A DNA stretch of 64,000 nucleotides. It comes from Flavobacteriaceae bacterium 3519-10 (lineage in GTDB: Bacteria > Bacteroidota > Bacteroidia > Flavobacteriales > Weeksellaceae). The stretch lies in NCBI GenBank assembly GCA_000023725.1, contig CP001673.1, positions 878,342 to 942,341 on the forward strand, given 5' to 3'. The number at the start of each line of letters is the position of its first letter. The stretch's first letter is position 1. The notes below the pieces were generated by a model. That model ran no database searches. It was not told where the DNA came from and saw only the letters and a list, made by a program, of their open reading frames with translations. Below are positions 53,367 to 62,382 of this stretch, one piece after another. The position numbers were made by a program, and so were the translations under genes.

Positions 53367-55490
53367 TTACAGAATCATACTCAGCTGCACTCTTTTCCGC
53401 GCCTCATCCACTTCCGTCACTCTTACCTGAACATGCTGGTGGAGTTTCACCACTTCATTTACGTCCGATACAAAACCTTCTTTAAGTTGGGAGATGTGCA
53501 CGAGTCCGCTTTCTTTAATACCAAGGTCCACAAAACAGCCAAATGCTGTAATGTTATTCACGATTCCGGGCAGAATCATTCCGGTTTTGAGGTCTTTAAT
53601 GCTTTTAACGCCAGGATCAAACTCAAAGACTTTGGCGGCTTTGCGCGGATCGAGGCCGGGTTTTTCAAGTTCTTTAAGGATATCTTTGATGCCCAAAATC
53701 CCGATGGTTTCAGTGACATATTTTTCAGCATTGATTGCCGCGATTTTTTCTTTGTTTGCGATGAGGTCAACGGTTTTAAGTCCGAGGTCTTTGGCCATTT
53801 TCTCAACAGTCGGATAGGCTTCGGGATGAACGGCAGAATTATCCAGCGGATTTTTGCCGTTCGCAATCCTTACAAAAGCCGCTGCCTGCTGGAAGGCTTT
53901 TTCACCGAGTCTCGGCACTTTTTTGAGCTGTTTGCGGTCCTCAAATGCGCCGTTTTCGGTACGGAAATTCACGATGTTTTCTGCCATTTTCTCGCCAATG
54001 CCCGAAACATAACTCAGCAGGGATTTACTGGCCGTGTTGAGGTTAATGCCCACCGAATTCACACAGCTCATCACGGTGGAGTCGAGTTCGTTTTTCAACT
54101 GGGTCTGGTCTACGTCATGCTGATACTGTCCAACACCGATGGATTTCGCATCGATCTTCACGAGCTCGGCTAACGGATCAGAAAGCCGTCTCCCAATTGA
54201 AATGGCCCCGCGGACCGTGACATCAAACGAGGGGAATTCATCTCTTGCAATCTTGCTTGCGGAATATACTGAGGCGCCGGCTTCTGACACCACAAAAACC
54301 TGAGGCGGTTTATCGAACGCAATTTTTTTGATGAAAAATTCAGTTTCGCGGCTGGCGGTACCGTTTCCGATCGAGATCGCCTGAATGTTGTACGCATTCA
54401 CCATCGACCTTATTTTCTTCATCGCCATTCCGGTTTCGTTTTGTGGCGCGTGCGGGTAAAGGGTTTCGTTGTGCAGCAGATCGCCTTTTTCGTCTAAGCA
54501 CACTATTTTGCAGCCGCTGCGGTAGCCCGGATCTATCGCCAGAATCCTTTTTTCGCCCAACGGTGGTGCCAGAAGCAACTGTCTGAGATTGTCGGAAAAG
54601 ATGGTGATGGCTTTTGCATCGGCTTTCTCTTTGGCTTCTTGCAGCGTTTCGTTGGAGATCGCGGGTTCGAGCAGCCTTTTGTAGCTGTCTTTAATGGCGA
54701 GTGAAATCTGCTCTGCGCATTCATTCCTTGATTTAATGACGGCCTGTTCGATGAGGTCAATGGCTTCGTCTTTATCAATTTCTATTTTGGTTTTCACAAA
54801 ACCTTCGGTCTCGGCTCTTAGCATGGCAAGAAGGCGGTGCGACGGAATCCTGTTGAGGCTTTCTTCCCACTCAAAATACTGGGAGTATTTCTGTGCGGCT
54901 TCATCCTCTTTTTTGGCTTTTACCACTTTGGAGCTGATCATGGCCTTTCGTTGAAAGAGCCGTCTGAGGTTTTTCCTCACATAGCCATTTTCATTGATCC
55001 ATTCAGCCATAATATCGCGTGCGCCCTGAAGCGCTTCCTCTTCGGCAGCAACGTCATCATTCAGATACTTCGCGGCCAAAGACTCTAGGTCATTTGCTTT
55101 CTGGCTCATGATGATCTTTGCTAGAGGCTCGAGGCCTTTTTCTTTCGCGGTGTCGGCTTTGGTTTTGCGGCGTTTTTTAAAGGGAAGGTAAAGGTCTTCG
55201 AGTTCCTGAAGGTCAAAACTGCTATCAATCCGCTGCTTAAGTTCCGGCGTGAGCGCGTCCTGTTCCGTAATGGATTTAAGAATGCTTTCCTTTCTTTTGC
55301 TGAGTTCCTCAAACTGAGTATTAAGTTTTGCAATCTGCTCAATCTGCACTTCATCCAGGTTTCCGGTGGCATCTTTGCGGTAGCGGGAAATAAACGGAAT
55401 GGTGCAGTCTTCACCCAATAATTTAAGCGTTGCGTGAATACTTTTATCGGAAATTTGAAGGGATTGCTGGATAAAACCGGTCGCGGTCAT
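53367..55490 (-). CDS. tex: Tex RNA-binding transcription accessory protein
   Basis: 707 aa. N-terminal helical region (SLQISDKSIHATLKLLGEDCTIPFISRYRKDATGN), YqgF/RuvC-like domain (RILAIDPGYRSGCKIVCLD), HhH pair (VGINLNTASKSLLSYVSGIGEKMAENIV) and C-terminal S1 domain (GMILPGIVNNITAFGCFVDLG). Nucleic-acid binding factor that influences transcription. The last residues (RVQLSMIL) belong to the S1 domain. Confidence 0.94.
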   Translation of the reverse strand: MTATGFIQQSLQISDKSIHATLKLLGEDCTIPFISRYRKDATGNLDEVQIEQIAKLNTQFEELSKRKESILKSITEQDALTPELKQRIDSSFDLQELEDLYLPFKKRRKTKADTAKEKGLEPLAKIIMSQKANDLESLAAKYLNDDVAAEEEALQGARDIMAEWINENGYVRKNLRRLFQRKAMISSKVVKAKKEDEAAQKYSQYFEWEESLNRIPSHRLLAMLRAETEGFVKTKIEIDKDEAIDLIEQAVIKSRNECAEQISLAIKDSYKRLLEPAISNETLQEAKEKADAKAITIFSDNLRQLLLAPPLGEKRILAIDPGYRSGCKIVCLDEKGDLLHNETLYPHAPQNETGMAMKKIRSMVNAYNIQAISIGNGTASRETEFFIKKIAFDKPPQVFVVSEAGASVYSASKIARDEFPSFDVTVRGAISIGRRLSDPLAELVKIDAKSIGVGQYQHDVDQTQLKNELDSTVMSCVNSVGINLNTASKSLLSYVSGIGEKMAENIVNFRTENGAFEDRKQLKKVPRLGEKAFQQAAAFVRIANGKNPLDNSAVHPEAYPTVEKMAKDLGLKTVDLIANKEKIAAINAEKYVTETIGILGIKDILKELEKPGLDPRKAAKVFEFDPGVKSIKDLKTGMILPGIVNNITAFGCFVDLGIKESGLVHISQLKEGFVSDVNEVVKLHQHVQVRVTEVDEARKRVQLSMIL

Positions 55491-55663
55491 AGAATATTTT
55501 TAAGACCGCTAAAATAGGGAGAATAATTGAGTGACCGGAGTGATTTGGCTGAAGTATGTAAGCGCAAAAGTGTGTTAGCGAGCCCGAATTAGATCTCGCT
55601 TAACGAAAATGGTGCGTTCTGGTATTCAGGGTTTCTTTCACTATTTTTTTAAACCTGGCTCTT

Positions 55664-55957
55664 TTACAACCTGATCTTATCAAAGATCTGCCGCGGTGAA
55701 GTGCGGTCGGAAATTGTGATGAGTTTTACGTTTTCGGGGAGCACGTTTTCTGTAAGGTTCTGCAGAAAGACGCTGGATTTTTCGCCAAAAAGACTCAAAT
55801 CTACGATCACCGCGCGCAGGTTTGCCATCGTGCAGATATTAAATACACTTTGCGTTTCGGACGGTTTTACCACCTCAAATTTCTTTTGAGTAAGAAAATT
55901 GCTGATCGTGGATAGCGGGTGGATTTTATTGTCGAGGATAAGGATTTTACTTTTCAT
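55664..55957 (-). CDS. Shortened receiver-like domain protein
   Basis: 97 aa. Looks like a CheY-type receiver: ILILDNKIHPLSTISNFL (acid pocket), phospho-acceptor Asp in AVIVDLSLFGEKS, and a Ser/Thr strand VKLITISDR. It ends before the expected Lys strand and last helix, and carries no output domain. It may be a short phospho-relay or a remnant. The histidine kinase gene lies 175 bp upstream on the same strand. Confidence 0.6.
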   Translation of the reverse strand: MKSKILILDNKIHPLSTISNFLTQKKFEVVKPSETQSVFNICTMANLRAVIVDLSLFGEKSSVFLQNLTENVLPENVKLITISDRTSPRQIFDKIRL

Positions 55958-56132
55958 AAGTCATTTTCAGAGACTTATACAAGAATAGTGCAAAAATGAA
56001 TCGGGGTTTAAAAAAGCGCGGGTTAAACAAACGGTGACCAAAGTGCGAACTCGCTTAATTCTGTAATGAATAATATTTTTCTGGCATTGCTGAAACGCCA
56101 TTCTTCTGAATATCCGGTGATTGCGGGCGACT

Positions 56133-56897
56133 TTAGTCAGCATCTTTTACAAACATCACAAATTCGTTCTGTGTGGCCGACTCGCGCTGATGCAGATTTC
56201 CGTTAAGATTCTCAACACGCGACAGAATATTTTTTAATCCGTAACCTGTGGAGCTTTGTATTTTCCTGTAGAAATCATACTTTTTGCCGTTGTCTGTGTA
56301 CGTAATGATGTTATGGTTTTTCGTAGTACTGAGTGTTATCTTAATATTCTTCGAGCCACCGTGTACGCAGCTGTTTGTGATAAATTCGCGCAGAATAAGA
56401 AGAACGTCGTAAGAAGACTGCTTAGAAAACTCAATAAACCCGAAGTGATGCAGTTCGTAAACAAACCCGTACCGCGTACTGCTTTTGCGCAGGAAATCTT
56501 CTACGGAGGCAATAAAACCGCTATTGTACAAAAGCGGAGGCATCAGGTTATAGGTAATCTGTCTTATCAGCTGTTTTGTATCCTTTAATTCCTCGTCAAT
56601 CTCACTGATCACTCCCAAAACCTCAGGATCTTTAAGCCGGTTTTTTAACATGCCGAAGTAAATACTGATGGATACCAAATTTCCAATCACGGTGTCGTGC
56701 AGTTCTGATGAAATTCTGGCCCGTTCTTCTTTTTCTTTATTCAGGATAGCCCTCATCCGCAGGAAGGTCTCGCTTTTCTTCAATTTATACAGCCTGCGCT
56801 GGTAAAATAAGGCAAGCAGGATAACGGCAACAGCCAACAAAGCCATTGTTGCGGTTCCTAACCAGAAAAATAATTTTAAATCCGAATACTTTTCCAA
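56133..56897 (-). CDS. NarX-type sensor histidine kinase
   Basis: 254 aa, TTG start with AGCAGG just before. One N-terminal membrane helix (FWLGTATMALLAVAVILLALFY), dimerisation helix with phospho-His in ERARISSELHDTVIGNL, N-box EFITNSCVHGGSKN and G-box TGYGLKNILSRVENLNG of HATPase_c. No periplasmic sensor domain; the neighbouring membrane protein may sense for it. Overlaps that gene by 22 nt. Confidence 0.85.
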   Translation of the reverse strand: MEKYSDLKLFFWLGTATMALLAVAVILLALFYQRRLYKLKKSETFLRMRAILNKEKEERARISSELHDTVIGNLVSISIYFGMLKNRLKDPEVLGVISEIDEELKDTKQLIRQITYNLMPPLLYNSGFIASVEDFLRKSSTRYGFVYELHHFGFIEFSKQSSYDVLLILREFITNSCVHGGSKNIKITLSTTKNHNIITYTDNGKKYDFYRKIQSSTGYGLKNILSRVENLNGNLHQRESATQNEFVMFVKDAD

Positions 56898-57517
56898 ACA
56901 CCTGCTGTTAATAATATCCTTAATACAAGAGCGGCGACTATATTCAGCAACCAGTAATCGAGAAACGTCTGAGAACCTTCACTCTGAATAACATCACTGA
57001 GTAAAAATAAAAAAAATGTGACTGAATAGTAAATAAACAGACCTGTAACGTAATAAAAATCAGGCATATCCCAAAGATTGGGGACTTCCATTTTTTTGAA
57101 TACATCCCTGAACCACTGGATCGTCATTACCATCACAAAAAGCGTGATGATTCCTGAAAAAATTGCCTGTACGTGGAAAAATGCATTAAGGCTTTTGGCG
57201 GAGGTAAAAACTGCCGGAACAGTCACCAGCGCAAACAAGGCCATAAATACGTAAAAGATGATTCTGTATTTCGGGACATTGAGCTTATAGAAATAATAGA
57301 AGATGATCAGGAACGCGAGGATATCATACGCCGTCCACCATGCCCTCACGTCGATCTTGAGGATGATGGTAAAGACCAGCTCGTAAAAGGAAGCCGCTGC
57401 CGTGAGGTAAATAAAAGGTTTTGCAGGCGTGTTTTTCCTGGTTTTACCTTTCAGCAAAACAAGTACGGCCAGTGGGATGAATCCTGTAAATAAGGTGATG
57501 TAAAGGAGTGTAAGCAT
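56876..57517 (-). CDS. Multi-pass membrane protein, partner of the sensor kinase
   Basis: 213 aa, six or seven hydrophobic helices, short loops. Not recognised as a named family. Overlap of 22 nt with the kinase gene and only 3 bp from the upstream small gene argue for one operon, so a sensory or signalling role with the kinase is likely. Confidence 0.7.
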   Translation of the reverse strand: MLTLLYITLFTGFIPLAVLVLLKGKTRKNTPAKPFIYLTAAASFYELVFTIILKIDVRAWWTAYDILAFLIIFYYFYKLNVPKYRIIFYVFMALFALVTVPAVFTSAKSLNAFFHVQAIFSGIITLFVMVMTIQWFRDVFKKMEVPNLWDMPDFYYVTGLFIYYSVTFFLFLLSDVIQSEGSQTFLDYWLLNIVAALVLRILLTAGVWKSIRI

Positions 57518-57520
57518 CCG

Positions 57521-57829
57521 TTATAAGCCGGGTAATGCTGTGCATATGGGCGGACAGGCAGTTAATTTCTCTACGATAATACCCTCAGTAATATCGTTGC
57601 CTTCGGCGTCGACGCCGATTAAAACTTTGTTTGAAGTTTCTTCATCCTCACTGTATCCGTTGTAAATGCGGATACCCAGACAGCCCGGCTGTTCCAGGAT
57701 TTTGCGCAGATTTTCCGCTCCTGCAAAGAAGGCTTTCTTTTCATGAGGATAACGCTTCTGAAAAGCATGGGTGTAGCGTCTGGCTTCCTCCAGACTGATT
57801 ATTTCTCCCGACGTAGTGCTGAATTCCAT
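57521..57829 (-). CDS. Small conserved-looking protein, first of the kinase operon
   Basis: 102 aa, cytoplasmic. Sequence SLEEARRYTHAFQKRYPHEKKAFFAGAENLRKIL and GCLGIRIYNGYSED is mixed alpha-beta, with Cys residues at the end (ACPPICTALPGL). I do not recognise it. First gene of the three-gene minus operon. An 8-bp perfect inverted repeat lies just before its ATG. Confidence 0.6.
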   Translation of the reverse strand: MEFSTTSGEIISLEEARRYTHAFQKRYPHEKKAFFAGAENLRKILEQPGCLGIRIYNGYSEDEETSNKVLIGVDAEGNDITEGIIVEKLTACPPICTALPGL

Positions 57830-57835
57830 AAAAAA

Positions 57836-57855
57836 GTAGTTTTGCGTAAAACTAC
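57836..57855. promoter_or_regulatory. Inverted repeat before the kinase operon
   Basis: GTAGTTTT and AAAACTAC around GCGT, 6 bp upstream of the first ATG. Could be an operator or an RNA hairpin over the leader. Confidence 0.5.
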
Positions 57856-57958
57856 ACAGTTTTTTTGTAAAATCAGCAGTTGATTCTGTTATGCAAGACG
57901 AAACTCAAATTTATTTTGAAGAATATTTAAATAAACTGCATTAATTAGAAGCAGATAG

Positions 57959-58111
57959 GCTTGGGTCGGTAAGCTTAGGGTTTTTCTTTCTGCAGGAAAT
58001 GGTCAAGCCGTAATCAATAAATTGCATAAATTTATCAACAATGCAGAAAAGGCATTTAATGGCACAAAAGCTATTAATTTAAATAACTTTTCAAGAGAAT
58101 TTACAAAATAA
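57959..58111 (+). pseudogene. 3' remnant of a toxin-like gene
   Basis: An open frame of 50 codons with no start codon runs from a TAG to TAA, and that TAA shares its last base with the ATG of the downstream gene (TAATG). The peptide GNGQAVINKLHKFINNAEKAFNGTKAINLNN has the look of a toxin C terminus. I infer a degraded polymorphic toxin, whose immunity gene follows directly. Confidence 0.45.
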
Positions 58112-58869
58112 TGAATTACTATATATTATCAAAGGAAGTGGAACCGAAAATTGTTGGCGTAAAAGATGGAGGTGGTCAGCTGGGCGTGGACAGTCGTTTG
58201 GATACTATTTATAATGACTGGTATAATAATATTTTTTTTAAACTACCAAGGGAAGATAAACATAATGCCTGGAAACTAAAATTAAAACACGAGACGTATG
58301 CGCTTAAACCATTAGAAGGTCTTGTATTTAAAAAGGGAGCGAAAAAGACCGATTATGTGGGGGAAGGACTGTTAGGTTTGTATGTTAACGAGAAATTAAA
58401 AACTATTTTAGAATCTTCGCATCTTCCAAATCACAGGTTTATAAAAACTCCTTTTATAGAAGAAAAAACGGGTAAAATTATTGATGAATACTGGCGTTTT
58501 GTTCATGATTTAGAAACAGGAGAAGACACGATAGATTTTGAAAAGTCTGAATTTAATTTTAAGTATCACAAAAGGAATTTTGGAGAAGATTTTTACAGGG
58601 AAGTAAATTCGTATGAAGACTACATGAATGTTTTCTATGAAACGGGGACAGCACCAAGTGTTTCTAAATTAGTTTTAAATGAAAATTTTGATAAGGAATT
58701 AGATTTCTTTAAATTCCAGTTTCTAAGTTCAAATATGTATGTTTCTGAACGATTATTAAACAAAATGCAGGAAGCAGGAATTACAGGTTATTCAGTAATG
58801 ACCCTAGAGAAAGATAAAATGCGGAGCGAAGTTTTAGGAGATGTCCACACAGAATTAATTTTTGAATAA
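58111..58869 (+). CDS. Imm11-like (DUF1629) immunity protein, orphan
   Basis: 252 aa, AT-rich. YYILSKEVEPKIVGVKD at the N terminus and GLLGLYVNEKLKTILESSHLPNHRFIKTPF match the general pattern of DUF1629/Imm11 proteins (a short strand, then a seKLKeiLe helix, then Pro), which protect against polymorphic toxins. The match is by eye. Its start overlaps the upstream toxin-like remnant, but no complete toxin is present. It may protect against toxins of neighbours. Confidence 0.5.
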   Translation: MNYYILSKEVEPKIVGVKDGGGQLGVDSRLDTIYNDWYNNIFFKLPREDKHNAWKLKLKHETYALKPLEGLVFKKGAKKTDYVGEGLLGLYVNEKLKTILESSHLPNHRFIKTPFIEEKTGKIIDEYWRFVHDLETGEDTIDFEKSEFNFKYHKRNFGEDFYREVNSYEDYMNVFYETGTAPSVSKLVLNENFDKELDFFKFQFLSSNMYVSERLLNKMQEAGITGYSVMTLEKDKMRSEVLGDVHTELIFE

Positions 58870-59003
58870 CATAAATATTAACCAGGTAGGGTCCTCGCCC
58901 TTGCGCAAACTCTCCCGACTTTAAGCCTTTCTGCTCCACACATCTATTCTAAGTTCCTCCGCAAAACACCGGCGCCCTTTGCAGCAGCCCTTCTTTCCGG
59001 AAA

Positions 59004-59432
59004 TTACTTTATGGCAGGTTTAAAACGCATCATGACGGTGTCGCCCATCATAAGAACCAGTTTACCGTCCGCCTCGATCCTGTACTGATCAATTTGTGTC
59101 ATGGTTTTACGGAATACGGTTTCCCCGTCTCCGCAATACATCATCGTGCTGAGTTCGGGTTCAGCAAATGAGATCATATTTCCGCGCAAAGTATATTTTG
59201 TCTGATAACCGTTGCATCCGCTGTTTCCGGTCACCATATTGGTTTCCTGTGCAAAACTGATCATTGGTTTCCGGTCGGGAAACAATCCCTCGAAAGTAAT
59301 CCGTGGACCTGTAATATATTCAAGCTCCCAGGTTTTACCGGCGAGTTTGCTTTTGTCACCGGTCATGGTGGTTGAACACGATACTGTAAATACAGACACA
59401 ATTAGAATTAAAAATAGTGTGAGCTTGTTCAT
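59004..59432 (-). CDS. META-domain lipoprotein
   Basis: 142 aa from the ATG at 59432 (the upstream in-frame ATG lacks a signal). Lipobox FTVSC, then a META domain with WELEYITGPR, FPDRKPMISFAQ and SGCNGYQTKYTL. META/HslJ proteins are envelope stress-linked in other bacteria. The Cys-Asn motif (GCNG) is typical. Confidence 0.85.
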   Translation of the reverse strand: MNKLTLFLILIVSVFTVSCSTTMTGDKSKLAGKTWELEYITGPRITFEGLFPDRKPMISFAQETNMVTGNSGCNGYQTKYTLRGNMISFAEPELSTMMYCGDGETVFRKTMTQIDQYRIEADGKLVLMMGDTVMMRFKPAIK

Positions 59433-59627
59433 AATAGAATGATTTATTTTAGCAGAACGGCACCGTAAAATTTTTATCGGGCCCGGTTCTGAAGTTAAGA
59501 TACGATGCCTCGCAAAATCCGTGCTAAAGCCAGTTCGAAGCAAAACTAAAGCATTAAATACAGCATATGAACGTCATTCACTAACTTAGATCTGCGCTTG
59601 CGTTCTGTATATCCGACCTGCGCTGAT

Positions 59628-59672
59628 CCTCAACCTCAACCTCAACCTTAACCTTAACCTCAATCTTAACCC
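59628..59672. repeat. Telomere-like hexamer microsatellite
   Basis: Seven units of CCTCAA/CCTTAA type in a row (cctcaa x3, ccttaa x2, cctcaa, tcttaa). A Leu-Arg coding pattern on the other strand is an artefact. Confidence 0.85.
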
Positions 59673-59706
59673 GTAGAGCGCCGCAAGCTCAGATATTCGG
59701 TCTCTC

Positions 59707-60258
59707 CTAACCGGTCGTGGCCCTGCTTTTTCTGAACCATACAAAAAGAAAAGTGCCAAAGACAACTTCAATAATACCTCCCGATAGTGCGGAATAGAAT
59801 GCGCCGGCCTGTGCCGTGAACAGCATCCAGGCAGCAGCAGCAAGCAGACCGCCCAAAAGCCAGTACACGCGCATACCGTACAGCGTCGCGAAAGTGAGGT
59901 AGCGGCCGCCAATGATCAGCAGCATTCCCTGGAAGAACCATTCGGGTCTTTGCATCGAGAGTCCGAAAGCCAGCGGGATACACATAATCATCCAGACCGT
60001 TCCTTCCATGGCTGATTTTCCGAGAGGGTTTCCGCTGCTGTGTTTGCCCGCAATCCCGAGCAGTTTCCCGATCAGCATCGAAAGCGGAAAGATCATCATG
60101 CCGCCGATGATCAAAGTCCAGATACCGGAATTAACACCGTAGAGTTTTACCGCGACAGCGGCGCAGAGCCAGACCAGCCCGGAACTGAAGACGCCCGAGG
60201 AGCCGTAGCCATAGCCGTTTCTCATGTCCTGCTGGGCAGTTTGTAGATTGTTTGTCAT
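59707..60258 (-). CDS. DUF7010-family membrane protein
   Basis: 183 aa, six hydrophobic stretches (GIWTLIIGGMMIFPLSMLIGKLLG, TVWMIMCIPLAFGLS, GMLLIIGGRYLTFATLYG). Resembles what is called DUF7010, from memory. Function unknown. No operon partner is evident. Confidence 0.65.
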   Translation of the reverse strand: MTNNLQTAQQDMRNGYGYGSSGVFSSGLVWLCAAVAVKLYGVNSGIWTLIIGGMMIFPLSMLIGKLLGIAGKHSSGNPLGKSAMEGTVWMIMCIPLAFGLSMQRPEWFFQGMLLIIGGRYLTFATLYGMRVYWLLGGLLAAAAWMLFTAQAGAFYSALSGGIIEVVFGTFLFVWFRKSRATTG

Positions 60259-60473
60259 TAATTTCGAAGATTTATTCCGTAAGACGACTGCCAGGTCTTA
60301 TTTACCACAGCAAATTTGACTTTCATGGAGTTTAATCAAAGATCATCATCTTTTGAAGTGAAAGCATAATAAAGCTCAAAACCTGAAATTCGGGACTCGA
60401 AAATAAGGTTTTGAGCGTCTGTGTAAATCGAGAAGTGGTGAGTTTAAAATTAAGATCAACTTCGTGCCCTGAC

Positions 60474-60785
60474 TTAGTTGTTATAAGGCATCAGGGATTT
60501 TAGTTTTTTTCTGTCTTTTGTTGTTCCGGGCTTCTCCTCCTTATTTTTGTTCAACATATACTGTTGGCCCGCATACGTACCATCTCTTTTGCCCTCCGCA
60601 TAACAGCTGCTCCCATCGCCCTTCAGTTGCCAGCAATTTGGGTTTGCGGGTATGTTTTTCGGATATTCGTTGGTGATTTTATAAAAATAATAGCGATAGA
60701 TCGATTCATACCTGTTATCACCTTCCTGCGCGTACATGGTTGCAGATCCTGTAATCATCAACCCTAAAATCAGTAATTTTTTCAT
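60474..60785 (-). CDS. Small secreted protein
   Basis: 103 aa with signal peptide MKKLLILGLMITGSATMYAQ. Mature part is rich in Tyr, Asn and Lys and holds two Cys (NPNCWQLKGDGSSCYAEGKRDG), which could form a disulfide. I do not recognise a family. Confidence 0.6.
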   Translation of the reverse strand: MKKLLILGLMITGSATMYAQEGDNRYESIYRYYFYKITNEYPKNIPANPNCWQLKGDGSSCYAEGKRDGTYAGQQYMLNKNKEEKPGTTKDRKKLKSLMPYNN

Positions 60786-60895
60786 AATAATAATGTTTTT
60801 GAGAGCATATAGTAAATGTACTAAAAATATTTTTATGTTGTATTTTTAATGGTTTGCGCTAGAGATATCTTAAGGGATCAGGTTTTTAATACGTT

Positions 60896-61245
60896 TTACT
60901 TGCTGAAAATGTTTACCAAAATCCCAAGAAACAACAGCGCGATACCGCATATTCTGGTGACTTTCGCAAATTTCTGATAGTTGGTTTCATTGTTTCTTTT
61001 ATCGTAATGATCTACAACGACCGAGATAAATTAGCCGCCCCGAAAATAAAAGCGCCATACACAATCGTACAGGCCGTACCGTGGAAATGAATGCCGCGCC
61101 CTCTTTTTCCGGGAACATAAATATCATCCAGATACCAACCGACCGATCCGTAAATAAGCAGCGCAGCGGCAAACAGAATGCATTTCAATCTTTCATCGTA
61201 GGAGATGTGATTGGGTGTGGGGGTTGGTTGTTTTGAATCTTGCAT
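60896..61245 (-). pseudogene. Frameshifted paralogue of the neighbouring membrane protein
   Basis: Reads MQDSKQPT then a membrane helix (CILFAAALLIYGSVGWYLDD) to about 61025, where the frame shifts by one base. Continuing in the other frame gives SVVVDHYDKRNNETNYQKFAKVTRICGIALLFLGILVN, which matches the C-terminal half of the intact paralogue at 61437-61799. Single-base loss or sequence error; the stop at 60896-60898 ends the family sequence. Confidence 0.8.
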
Positions 61246-61436
61246 GTGACAATGCGTATGAAACATTTGGGGTGTTAGCAGATTATTTGCACTAGTTTTC
61301 TGAATTTAAAATAAGACTTTAGGAAGTGATGCATTCATTAACTGAAGCAGATAACATGCAAGTTTTTCATGATGCCCAGATATCTTCGCTTTTGCTGTTA
61401 TATAATTGTATTTCTAATTTTTTTTAATTCCCGTGG

Positions 61437-61799
61437 CTATGGCAAGAAACTGTTGTATAAGATTGATCCCACGGTACCCAACGCAATTAACGTAAGGGCG
61501 ACTATTCGGGTGACACTCGCAAATCGCTCATAGTAGATTTCATTGTTTCGTTGGTCATAGTATTTTACAACAACTGAAAGACCCGAGGCGGCGCCAATAA
61601 AAAGCCCGCAACAAATAAGTACGCAGGCCGTACCGGTGAAACGTAAGCCTTCTATATCACGGGTCGGAATGTATATCTCACCATTATACCATGCAATACT
61701 TCCGTAAATTATCAGTGCTGCGGCAAAAAGTATATATCCTGTTCTTTCACCTGGTGAGATGCGATTGGGTATGGGGTCTTTATGTTTTAGATCTTGCAT
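61437..61799 (-). CDS. Small three-helix membrane protein
   Basis: 120 aa: a helix FAAALIIYGSIAWYNG, helix ACVLICCGLFIGAASGLSVVV, a polar stretch KYYDQRNNEIYYERFASV, helix IVALTLIALGTVGSILY. Intact copy of the frameshifted gene 190 bp away. No recognised family. Confidence 0.7.
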   Translation of the reverse strand: MQDLKHKDPIPNRISPGERTGYILFAAALIIYGSIAWYNGEIYIPTRDIEGLRFTGTACVLICCGLFIGAASGLSVVVKYYDQRNNEIYYERFASVTRIVALTLIALGTVGSILYNSFLP

Positions 61800-61854
61800 G
61801 AGGTGATACTAATTAGGATGTAGACAAGCGTAAATATTGATGCTGCACGGCTAT

Positions 61855-62274
61855 TTATTTGGATTCCTCGTCAAATTCCGAATCCCATACGAAGCCATTA
61901 ACAAGCCAGCCTTTGCTGTTTTTATAGTAGGTAAATATTAATCTGATGGCCGTGTGTTCAAATTTCACAAGGTAAGTCTCCCGGAAACCCACATCCATAA
62001 TATTTTGCTCCGAAACTTTTACAATAGATTCCGCTTTCCCGTAGCGCTCGGAAATCAGATTAATAGTCAGGATGCTTTGTGTCTTCAGGTTATTGATTTC
62101 GTTGACAGGCATCGGCCAGTGGGGACTGAGTACATTGAAAGCTTCCTCAATTTTATTATCCTTGAAATTTTGAGTGACATTCCTTGAAAGAACTTTGGTC
62201 GCGTCGATGTCTTTGAGTACGCTGTTCTGGCAATAAAAGTCGGTTAAACCAAAGAAGATCAATAAGGTGATCAA
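61855..62274 (-). CDS. Small secreted protein, start codon uncertain
   Basis: 139 aa from the TTG at 62274. An in-frame ATA at 62296-62298 would give a better signal peptide (MKFLLRKTLITLLIFFGLTDF), so the true N terminus may be there. Mature part is an alpha-beta domain (ATKVLSRNVTQNFKDNKIEEAFNVLSPHWPMP, AIRLIFTYYKNSKGWLVNGFVW) resembling DUF4019-type stress proteins loosely. Function unknown. Confidence 0.6.
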   Translation of the reverse strand: MITLLIFFGLTDFYCQNSVLKDIDATKVLSRNVTQNFKDNKIEEAFNVLSPHWPMPVNEINNLKTQSILTINLISERYGKAESIVKVSEQNIMDVGFRETYLVKFEHTAIRLIFTYYKNSKGWLVNGFVWDSEFDEESK

Positions 62275-62382
62275 AGTTTTTCTTAGTAGAAACTTTATGT
62301 TTTTATTCTTTTTACAATATGATTTTTTAGAAGGCTCAAAGTCTGAAGTCTCTGTGACGCGGGGGTAATGCTGACCCTGTAA

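Noticed and set aside
53334-54173. Long plus-strand frame inside tex
   Set aside because: It is the antisense shadow of Tex, which has full family motifs.
59586-59912. Minus-strand frame with a Leu-Arg repeat as a gene
   Set aside because: The repeat is just the translated hexamer microsatellite, and the rest overlaps the DUF7010 gene in another frame.
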